Source: Candidatus Thorarchaeota archaeon
Lineage (GTDB): Archaea > Asgardarchaeota > Thorarchaeia > Thorarchaeales > Thorarchaeaceae
DNA length: 8,189 nt
Assembly: GCA_020355105.1 (NCBI GenBank)
Contig: CP070658.1
Location: 1,082,681-1,090,869 of the forward strand
Reading direction: 5' to 3'
How positions within the stretch are numbered: position 1 is the first letter of the stretch; the number at the start of each line of letters is the position of its first letter. Positions 1-5,471 of the stretch are shown here, piece by piece. The position numbers were made by a program, and so were the translations under genes. The notes under the pieces were generated by a model. That model searched no databases. It was not told the DNA's origin and saw only the letters and a list, made by a program, of their open reading frames with translations.

Positions 1-338
1 ATGGGTTCCTGAGCTTTCCGTTTGGCAGAGTCCTTGACCCAATGGTAGTCCAGACCGACCTCTCCTACAGCCACGACGTTCTCGGTGTATTCCCGGGTGA
101 GTGCCATGATTTCCTTCGCCACGTCATGCGTAACAGTCGAAGCTTGGCATCCTGCACTGTGGTAGATGTAGCCACTGTGCTTCTTGACTATCCCCAGAGT
201 TCGTCGAAACGATCCTGGACCAATGGAAGATGTCACCATCCCGACGAGCCCAGACTTCTTGGCTCTCCCGATCACCTGTTCAACATCGTTCTTGAAGTGC
301 TTCATGTCGATGTGTGTATATGCATCAAAGAAACGCAT
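1..338 (-). CDS. TatD-family metal-dependent hydrolase, N-terminal part (cut by left window edge)
   Basis: About 112 N-terminal residues are visible. The protein opens MRFFDAYTHID, the usual first strand of TatD-type TIM-barrel hydrolases. It later has VAVGEVGLDYHW (residues 89-100), the conserved TatD GE-x-GLD motif whose Glu (E93) binds metal. TatD relatives are magnesium-dependent nucleases or other phosphoesterases, and the substrate here cannot be told. Oddly, the family's first HxH metal motif reads Tyr7-Thr-His9, and the usual GVHPH motif reads GCQAS (63-67), so two metal-binding positions look altered. The start ATG at 338 fits the family N-terminus. An AGGAG site lies 13 nt upstream, which is rather far. 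An in-frame ATG at 368 would add ten residues (MPCCRSVFWL) unlike the family. The gene follows the PDCD5 gene by 34 nt on the same strand and is probably co-transcribed with it. The C-terminal half is outside the window. Confidence 0.82.
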   Translation of the reverse strand, partial: MRFFDAYTHIDMKHFKNDVEQVIGRAKKSGLVGMVTSSIGPGSFRRTLGIVKKHSGYIYHSAGCQASTVTHDVAKEIMALTREYTENVVAVGEVGLDYHWVKDSAKRKAQEP

Positions 339-372
339 GAGCCAAAACACGCTCCTACAACAGGGCATAGAG

Positions 373-774
373 CTATTCGTCTGAGCCCTTTCTAATTGCC
401 TCCCTCACATAGGACCCGAAATCAGAAGTTTCTCCGTTACGTTTGACCTTTATCTTGGGCTCCTCTCCCTTTACTTGGCGTTCAATAAACCTGACATCAA
501 CTTGACTGATTGTCTGTCGAAGTCCTCTATACACGATGAGATAGAGGATTACCTCCTCAACCTGTTTCCCGATTGCTGGCTCACGTGTCCTCAAGCCCTC
601 GAGGTATTTCAGAGCGTCATGGGCGAGGAATCTCTGTAGGAGTTTCTCGCGCTCAGCTGTCACCTTTTCGCTCTGCTCACGCGTGGCCTCCATCTCTTTT
701 TCACGTTTCATGAGCCGGGCCATCTTCTTCCTTCTTATCATGGCCAAGTCAGGATCATCTTCAGTCAGAAGCAC
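373..774 (-). CDS. PDCD5-family (TFAR19-like) DNA-binding protein
   Basis: This is the archaeal homologue of eukaryotic PDCD5, a small helical, basic protein that binds double-stranded DNA; its exact archaeal role is unsettled. The family pattern runs along the whole chain. There is a charged N-terminal helix beginning IRRKKMARLMKREKEME, then the helical core EREKLLQRFLAHDALKYLEG, a conserved TREPAIGKQVEEVIL helix, and a basic C-terminal segment with KGEEPKIKVKR. The reading frame is open to 951, but the extra 59 residues look nothing like PDCD5 and cross the likely promoter, so the start must lie further in. Candidates are GTG at 774 (133 residues, used here), CTG at 768 (131 residues, with GAGGT at the ideal 7-nt spacing) and ATG at 741 (122 residues, no clear site). 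CTG gives the most family-like start, MTEDDPDLAMIRRKK. The TatD-like gene follows 34 nt downstream. Confidence 0.85.
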   Translation of the reverse strand: MLLTEDDPDLAMIRRKKMARLMKREKEMEATREQSEKVTAEREKLLQRFLAHDALKYLEGLRTREPAIGKQVEEVILYLIVYRGLRQTISQVDVRFIERQVKGEEPKIKVKRNGETSDFGSYVREAIRKGSDE

Positions 775-832
775 AACCTCAGCCTGAAAGCGCGATGAAC
801 CACAGTTAAGCCTAACGATGTAACCAGAAGTG

Positions 833-848
833 CTATTTAGTTTTAAAG
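833..848. promoter_or_regulatory. Putative bidirectional archaeal promoter (TATA-like box between PDCD5 and the cysteine-rich ORF)
   Basis: An AT-rich patch, CTATTTAGTTTTAAAG, lies in the divergent spacer. Read on plus, TTTTAAAG (841-848) would place a transcription start near 870, just before the GAGGT site at 883. Read on minus, TTTAAAACTAAA would place one near 815, about 40 nt before the PDCD5 start. Spacing fits archaeal TATA elements in both directions. No BRE purine signal was convincingly seen, so this is a positional inference. Confidence 0.4.
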
Positions 849-882
849 CAGAATTCAGGACGAAGACCCATGCTAGAGTTTT

Positions 883-887
883 GAGGT
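883..887 (+). promoter_or_regulatory. Shine-Dalgarno site GAGGT for the small cysteine-rich ORF
   Basis: GAGGT ends 9 nt before the TTG at 897. An in-frame TGA at 882-884 closes the frame just upstream, so TTG 897 is the only start that can use this site. It is the main argument that the 47-codon frame is translated. Confidence 0.5.
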
Positions 888-896
888 AGTACGCAT

Positions 897-1040
897 TTGA
901 CACTAAGAGAACCCTGCACGCACCTTTCAATTTCGAAGTCTGGCCACTCATGCAAGCTTAGGAACGAGATTCTGGCGAGGGAGGAGGTTGAGGCGAAGTG
1001 TGTCAAGCCAGACCTGGCGGTCATCTGCGTTGATGCTTAG
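897..1040 (+). CDS. Small cysteine-rich protein (47 aa), possible zinc-binding
   Basis: A short frame from TTG to TAG gives 47 residues starting MTLREPCTHLSISKSGHS. Cysteines sit at 7, 19, 35 and 44 (C-x11-C-x15-C-x8-C), with His at 9 and 17. Four spaced cysteines in a charged protein suggest a structural metal site, as in many tiny archaeal zinc proteins. I do not recognise a named family. Support comes from the GAGGT site 9 nt upstream, a TATA-like element at plausible distance, and the next plus-strand gene starting 27 nt after its stop. Its first part is antisense to the unlikely N-terminal extension of the PDCD5 frame, and both cannot be right. It could be a chance frame, but the cysteine pattern and ribosome binding site argue for a real gene that a length cut-off would miss. 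Confidence 0.5.
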   Translation: MTLREPCTHLSISKSGHSCKLRNEILAREEVEAKCVKPDLAVICVDA

Positions 1041-1067
1041 ACCTCTCTGAGCAAAGGGCTAGAGGCC

Positions 1068-1844
1068 GTGAAACAGACGAGTACTGATGCATTCCCGTGG
1101 TTGGTTGAGTCCGCTATGCTCTTCGAGAACTTGGGTGAGAATGACAATGCAATCAAGGCAACCATCGATGCGATTGACCTCGCAGCAAAGGTGAATCAAA
1201 TAAACAAGGGCTACGAAATCTTCCGTTATGCACGATCAATGTTTGAGAATGGCATTCGTGAGAATCACCAATCTCTGTCAAACCCGGACCTGAAACAGAA
1301 ACTCATCAGAAGTGGCCAGAATCTCATAGCTGTAGCTCGTGAAACGGCAATAGGATCGCCTATGGCTGACGTTCAGGCGGAACTCAAAGCTAGTATTCTC
1401 TCTGGAGTGAGCTTGAAGAAGGTCGATGAAGAGGTTGAGAAAGAGGAGGCCGAGCGACTGGTCATCAGTCATGGCAGGTCCCTCTATACAAAGAAATCAA
1501 ATGAATACAAGGAAGGCGCAGATACATATCTGGCATCGGGCATGGTTCAAAACGCGGTTGTCTTTGCTTGCTTGGGCGCCCTGGCTGACCTCATGTTGGG
1601 ACCGCCGGAAGAAGGTCTTCGTTTCCTTAGTGAATTCACAAAGCATTCTGGCAAGAAGGAAGAGTTCCTCGCCAATCCCTGCTTTCAGTGGACAAAACTG
1701 GTATTTGCCGGACTTGTGAAGAGGGATTTGAATTCTATAGAACAGGCAAGGACACGCTTCGTGAAGCTTCAGTGGAGCTTCAAAGATGACATGGAGTTCG
1801 CCAGACGCATCATGGAGTCTGTCCATAGAAGAATCAGCCAGTGA
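1068..1844 (+). CDS. TPR-like / alpha-SNAP-like helical repeat protein, function unknown
   Basis: 258 residues, soluble, with no signal peptide or membrane segment. It looks almost entirely alpha-helical. The first 60 residues carry TPR-type helix pairs (WLVESAMLFENLGENDNAIK, then the AIDLAAKVNQ helix). A highly charged helix at about 122-131 (KVDEEVEKEEAERL) leads into a second repeat block (YKEGADTYLASGMVQNAVVF, about 147-166), reminiscent of alpha-SNAP/TPR solenoids that serve as protein-protein scaffolds. No catalytic motif is visible, so a binding or adaptor role is only inferred. An in-frame stop at 1038 limits the start. GTG at 1068 is the first good start, with AAGGG about 9 nt upstream; ATG at 1116 is an alternative. 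It follows the cysteine-rich ORF by 27 nt, suggesting one transcript. Its last 11 bp overlap the 3' end of the opposite methyltransferase gene. Confidence 0.75.
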   Translation: MKQTSTDAFPWLVESAMLFENLGENDNAIKATIDAIDLAAKVNQINKGYEIFRYARSMFENGIRENHQSLSNPDLKQKLIRSGQNLIAVARETAIGSPMADVQAELKASILSGVSLKKVDEEVEKEEAERLVISHGRSLYTKKSNEYKEGADTYLASGMVQNAVVFACLGALADLMLGPPEEGLRFLSEFTKHSGKKEEFLANPCFQWTKLVFAGLVKRDLNSIEQARTRFVKLQWSFKDDMEFARRIMESVHRRISQ

Positions 1845-3171
1845 TGCGCAACTTGGCAATGAAGAATCCGTTCGAGTTGTGCTTGTCAGGGGATAGTCTG
1901 ATAACTTCATCTGAGCACTCAAAGCCGGCGTAACCCTTTGAACCTTCCAGTGGTATCTCGAGCAAGTCGAAACTGTGACGGGTCATGGCAGAGTCAATCT
2001 GGGATTCGCCCTCGTGTGGCAATAGCGAGCATGTTGCATATACAATCTCAGTTCCCGGCCTGTTTGCGTAGGCGGTGAGGACTCCGTCTAGAATCTTGTT
2101 CTGAATGGACATCAGACTGAACAATGTCTTCTTGTTAAGACGCCACTTGTATGATGGGTGACTCCGTAACATGCCCGTAGATGTGCAGGGGGCATCAATG
2201 AGTATCAAATCAGCGTCTTCTATAGGCGCCTCCACTGCATCTGCTTCGGAGAAACGCACTTTGTCATATCCAAGAAGAGTAGCACGTTTCTTGGCCCTTT
2301 CCAAACGAACCGAGTTGATGTCTGTAGCATGAAGTACCCCCTCGCACTCCATCAGCTCCCATAGCAATTGGGTCTTCATGCCTGGAGCCGCACATGCGTC
2401 CCATACCGTCATCCCAGGTCTGGGGCCAAGTGCATACGCTACAGCTACACTTCCCTTGTCTTGGACCAATACTTGCCCATTCGCAAACTCCGGCATGCCA
2501 AACAGTTTCTGAGCCTCACTACCAAGTCGAAAGAGACTGGGAATCTTTGGGTCGGGCTCGACCTTGATTCCCTTGTCCTCCAAGTTTCGGATGACGGTCT
2601 CATGTCCCTCTAGAAGTCTGTTGACCCTCAGGAAATAGTCCCTCGACCCGTTGTTGCGACGCATGAGATTGATAGCGTCAGTTTGGGGAAGGTTCTCCAG
2701 CAAAGTCTTCACTAAGAAAGTAGGATGAGATAGTCCGAGGCTGAGAGCTTTAACCTGACTCAGATTGCGGAGATGTGATTCCAAATCCAGTTCAACAGCG
2801 CGAACAGCGGTTTCTGCTAGATGAGGAGATGTATCGAGGATTGTGCTTCGAATCACATCGAGAGGGATTCTAGGCCATCTTCCTTCGTATGTTGCGAGCC
2901 TGAGTAGGCTGCGATCACGAACGCCTAGATCTGAAACCTCCCTTCTTCCAAGAGCTTTCATGATGATGTAGTCAATAGTGTTGAGGAATCTCACAACGCC
3001 TAGACTTCTCGATTCTATGTAGCCGCGGTTGATCCCTGTGACTAACCCTTCTTGATCTGCCGACCTTAGCAGAATCCGCATGGACTTCGAAGATTCTGTG
3101 AATTGGGAAAGGAGAGAAACTACAACATCTAACGCTGCCCCGTTGTCAATGCCGTCGACTTTAGGACTCAA
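1834..3171 (-). CDS. RsmB-like NOL1/NOP2/Sun (NSUN) RNA cytosine-5 methyltransferase with NusB-like N-terminal domain
   Basis: 445 residues. The enzyme would transfer methyl from S-adenosylmethionine to C5 of a cytosine in rRNA or tRNA. Residues about 12-140 form a helical NusB-like domain. SHP at 148-150 and FLRVN at 180-184 are the RsmB/NSUN linker motifs. The Rossmann domain shows motif I DACAAPGMKT (258-267) for SAM binding, motif IV DAPCTSTG (326-333) with the release cysteine C329, motif VI ATCSLLPHEGES (379-390) with the nucleophile C381, and a C-terminal RLSPDKHNSNGFFIAKL. Both catalytic cysteines are present, so the enzyme should be active; which RNA position it modifies cannot be read from sequence. 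The start is TTG at 3171, and an in-frame TAG a few codons upstream leaves little choice. GAGG lies about 12 nt before it. The fusion dehydrogenase gene ends 41 nt upstream on the same strand, so the two may share a transcript. Confidence 0.93.
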   Translation of the reverse strand: MSPKVDGIDNGAALDVVVSLLSQFTESSKSMRILLRSADQEGLVTGINRGYIESRSLGVVRFLNTIDYIIMKALGRREVSDLGVRDRSLLRLATYEGRWPRIPLDVIRSTILDTSPHLAETAVRAVELDLESHLRNLSQVKALSLGLSHPTFLVKTLLENLPQTDAINLMRRNNGSRDYFLRVNRLLEGHETVIRNLEDKGIKVEPDPKIPSLFRLGSEAQKLFGMPEFANGQVLVQDKGSVAVAYALGPRPGMTVWDACAAPGMKTQLLWELMECEGVLHATDINSVRLERAKKRATLLGYDKVRFSEADAVEAPIEDADLILIDAPCTSTGMLRSHPSYKWRLNKKTLFSLMSIQNKILDGVLTAYANRPGTEIVYATCSLLPHEGESQIDSAMTRHSFDLLEIPLEGSKGYAGFECSDEVIRLSPDKHNSNGFFIAKLRITG

Positions 3172-3212
3172 CTTCCACTCAATCCTCTAGTGAGGGATAC
3201 TCGCTTCATGGC

Positions 3213-5243
3213 TCACTCCTTGACGGGAGGCATGACGTTCGTGTACCCATCCAGGACCTCGATGCCATCTTGGTTTACTACATTGAAGCTCATGCGCAGC
3301 AAGTTGCGTTCCTCGACCTTCTCCGTGGCCTTGACAACTGCGGTAATCTCATCACCAGGATAGACAGGTGCCTTGAAGTTCACCTTCATGTTGAATGCGA
3401 GTGTTCCGAGACCTGGCAATTGAGTGCCAACTACTCGCGCCACCAGAGCTCCGGCAATAGGACCATGAGCGATACTTCTTCCAAACATGGTAGTTGCCGC
3501 GTATTCATCATCTGTATGGAGAAGGTTGTAGTCACCTGACATCTCAGCATACAAGGCAATGTCCTCGTCTGTCACAACCATCTTACCTTCTGCGGTTTCT
3601 CCAATCTTAATCTCATCTAGACTCTTGCCGAGTACGAATTCAGACTCCTTAGCCTTAAGGCGTGGATCAGCAGGTTCCTGTTTTGGTTCGATACCTTGAA
3701 GCAGTTCAGGAGTGAACCTAAACATCCTAGCGAACCTCATCAGAAGATCCATGTCCTCTGTGTCAATCTTGACTTTCTCTGCCATCATAGCTTGCATTGC
3801 GTCGAGCTTTCCAAGTAGAATGCTCCTCCAAGTTGTTGAGTCAGTCTTCACAGTCATTGCTGGTTCAGTGGATTCAGTCATCTCGATAGAGCATTTCTGG
3901 TCCCGAATCTTGAGAAGCCATGGATGAGCGTCCGTGAAGACGAACTGGATCTCTGCACCTACTCCCTCAGCTCGCTCTGGCCGAAAGCCATTCGGGATTG
4001 CAGCCATGATTGACTCAAAGGCAACGGTTTCAACCTCTGGAGTTGCATTTTCGGCCGCTCTTCCGCGTTTGTGTTCTATGTAGACCTCCCTCTGAATCAG
4101 AAAACGCATTATCTCGGAGGTTCCGCCCCCTATTGTCCCCAGCCTTGCATCACGATAGAATCGCTCGAGCGGGTAATAGTCTTGAACGTATCCAGCTCCG
4201 CCACAGATTTGAATTGCTAGATCGCAGATTTCGACTGAGGCCTCGGTCGCATACAGTTTGGCCATTGTTGCCTCTTTGGTGCATGGAATGCCTTTCTCGT
4301 ACATTCGTGCTGCGGTTATCAGTAGAAGTCGAGAAACCCGCATCTTCGTCGCCATGTCCGCTATCTTGAAGGAGATGCCCTCAAACCGAGAGATCGGGCG
4401 CCCAAACTGCTCTCTTTCCTGAGAGTACTCTACTGCGACTTGAAACGGAGTTCTCATACAACCAAGTCCCTCGGCCGCTATTCCAATTCGTTCAGAGTCT
4501 AGTTCATCCATCAAGATTAAGACCCCTTGGTTCACCTTCCCCAGAAGATTCTCGCTAGGAACCTTGACGTTCTTGAACTCCAAGTGAGACGCACGCACCC
4601 CCCTCCTTCCCATAAGGCCAAAGTCCTGAATAACTGAGAAGCCCTTCCAATTCGTTTCCACAATGAAGGCAGACATTCCGCTCCTGCTGTCAACGTCAGG
4701 ATTTGTTATTGCAAAGACAACAATCTGATCTGCGATGGAGCCGTTTGTGATGTAGCGTTTCTGGCCATTCAAGATCCAGCACTGATCGTCATCATCCCAT
4801 ACAGCCGAAGTTTCCATTCCGGCAGTATCACTTCCCACCTTCGGTTCCGTGATTGCCAGAGCCCCAATCTTCTCTCCGGTAGCAAGCGGCTTCAGATACT
4901 TCTCCTTCTGGTCTTCTGTGCCAAATCGCAAGATAGGGATAGCACTCAGAGTACAGCTAGCTCCAAACATCATGGTAGCGGCAGGACATACTGCAGAGAT
5001 CTCCTCCCCTGCTATAAGCTGATACATGAAGGGCTTCTCAGAGCCCCCATACTCCTTAGGAACTAGAAGACCAGATAGTCCGAAATCGCCGAGCTTCTTG
5101 AAATAGGTACGATAGTCGAAATCATCACGCTCTATGATATCTGCGAGAGGTCTAATCTCTGCTTCAACCCAATCTCGAACCTTTTCTCTGAACTTGAGTT
5201 CATCGGCGCTATAGAGCATTCCTTCGTCGTTGATCAAGGTCAT
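3213..5243 (-). CDS. Three-domain fusion: acyl-CoA dehydrogenase - SCP2 sterol-carrier domain - MaoC-like enoyl-CoA hydratase
   Basis: 676 residues. Residues 1-390 are a complete FAD-dependent acyl-CoA dehydrogenase: ALAITEPKVGSD (129-140), REQFGRPI (277-284), CGGAGY (347-352), RDARLGTIGGGTSEIMR (364-380). The usual C-terminal catalytic Glu (EGT) is Gly373, but Glu251 in LDSERIGIA sits where isovaleryl- and long-chain acyl-CoA dehydrogenases carry their base. Residues about 405-510 are an SCP2 lipid-binding domain (AEIQFVFTD, then the LLLGKLDAM-like helix and a DLLMRFARMF end). Residues about 540-672 are a hotdog MaoC domain with the hydratase-2 motif SGDYNLLH, Asp571 and His576 being catalytic. 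Together they would oxidise an acyl-CoA to the 2-enoyl-CoA and hydrate it to the (R)-3-hydroxyacyl-CoA. No signal peptide or membrane segment, so cytosolic. The frame is open 48 codons further, to 5387, but ATG 5243 has GGAGG at 7-nt spacing and fits the family start. Confidence 0.93.
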   Translation of the reverse strand: MTLINDEGMLYSADELKFREKVRDWVEAEIRPLADIIERDDFDYRTYFKKLGDFGLSGLLVPKEYGGSEKPFMYQLIAGEEISAVCPAATMMFGASCTLSAIPILRFGTEDQKEKYLKPLATGEKIGALAITEPKVGSDTAGMETSAVWDDDDQCWILNGQKRYITNGSIADQIVVFAITNPDVDSRSGMSAFIVETNWKGFSVIQDFGLMGRRGVRASHLEFKNVKVPSENLLGKVNQGVLILMDELDSERIGIAAEGLGCMRTPFQVAVEYSQEREQFGRPISRFEGISFKIADMATKMRVSRLLLITAARMYEKGIPCTKEATMAKLYATEASVEICDLAIQICGGAGYVQDYYPLERFYRDARLGTIGGGTSEIMRFLIQREVYIEHKRGRAAENATPEVETVAFESIMAAIPNGFRPERAEGVGAEIQFVFTDAHPWLLKIRDQKCSIEMTESTEPAMTVKTDSTTWRSILLGKLDAMQAMMAEKVKIDTEDMDLLMRFARMFRFTPELLQGIEPKQEPADPRLKAKESEFVLGKSLDEIKIGETAEGKMVVTDEDIALYAEMSGDYNLLHTDDEYAATTMFGRSIAHGPIAGALVARVVGTQLPGLGTLAFNMKVNFKAPVYPGDEITAVVKATEKVEERNLLRMSFNVVNQDGIEVLDGYTNVMPPVKE

Positions 5244-5250
5244 AGGCTGT

Positions 5251-5255
5251 CCTCC
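5251..5255 (-). promoter_or_regulatory. Shine-Dalgarno GGAGG that sets the start of the fusion dehydrogenase
   Basis: GGAGG on the minus strand, 7 nt before ATG 5243. It decides this start over the longer open frame, whose extra 48 residues are rich in Arg and unlike acyl-CoA dehydrogenases. Confidence 0.75.
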
Positions 5256-5337
5256 AACCTCATGCGTTTGGGGATTCGTGGGCCGAAAATGGCAAACGAA
5301 CCTGTAGACTGCAGTTGACGTCCTTCGAGCCCTAATT

Positions 5338-5360
5338 CTCTTAAATCTGCTTAGATATTC
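5338..5360. promoter_or_regulatory. AT-rich patch in the divergent spacer, possible TATA elements
   Basis: The 228-bp spacer 5244-5471 separates two divergent metabolic genes. Its most AT-rich part holds TTAAAT (5341-5346) and TTAGATATT (5351-5359). The minus-strand reading GATTTAAG would start a transcript about 70 nt before ATG 5243; the plus reading would give a leader of about 100 nt before ATG 5472. Neither is a perfect archaeal TATA box, and no clear operator repeat was found. Confidence 0.28.
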
Positions 5361-5457
5361 GGCAGCTTCTGAACCAGCAGAACACACACGGGCACTTCCA
5401 TACAGAAGGTATCAAATGGTGGATTGTCCGGCCATGATACCACCCAAGTCAGTTACA

Positions 5458-5463
5458 GGGAGG
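5458..5463 (+). promoter_or_regulatory. Shine-Dalgarno GGGAGG that sets the start of the aldehyde dehydrogenase gene
   Basis: GGGAGG lies 8 nt before ATG 5472. It favours this start over the in-frame TTG at 5424, which has no comparable site. Confidence 0.72.
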
Positions 5464-5471
5464 CTGCGAGC

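Noticed and set aside
42..395. Plus-strand open frame of 117 codons
   Set aside because: It is antisense to the TatD-like gene, whose conserved motifs are on the minus strand.
775..951. N-terminal extension of 59 residues on the PDCD5 frame (ATG at 951)
   Set aside because: It does not resemble the family, crosses the likely promoter and is antisense to the cysteine-rich ORF; a Shine-Dalgarno site lies at 776-780.
1762..1784. Repeated AGCTTC words (GAAGCTTC and GGAGCTTC) suggesting an inverted repeat
   Set aside because: They lie inside the TPR-like coding sequence, are short and are not followed by a T-run; likely chance.
1834..1844. 11-bp overlap of the methyltransferase and TPR-like gene ends, considered as a regulatory feature
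   Set aside because: Short tail overlaps are common in compact genomes, and no terminator-like T-run or hairpin was seen.
1497..1922. Minus-strand frame of 141 codons
   Set aside because: It is antisense to the TPR-like gene, overlaps the methyltransferase end and shows no recognisable motif.
4010..4369. Plus-strand frame of 119 codons, Arg/Leu-rich
   Set aside because: It is the antisense shadow of the conserved acyl-CoA dehydrogenase C-terminal domain.
5244..5387. 48-residue N-terminal extension of the fusion dehydrogenase
   Set aside because: It is Arg-rich and non-family, and lies upstream of the strong GGAGG-ATG at 5243; it is leader or promoter DNA.
5424..5471. TTG start adding 16 residues to the aldehyde dehydrogenase
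   Set aside because: It has no good ribosome binding site, while GGGAGG is ideally placed for ATG 5472.
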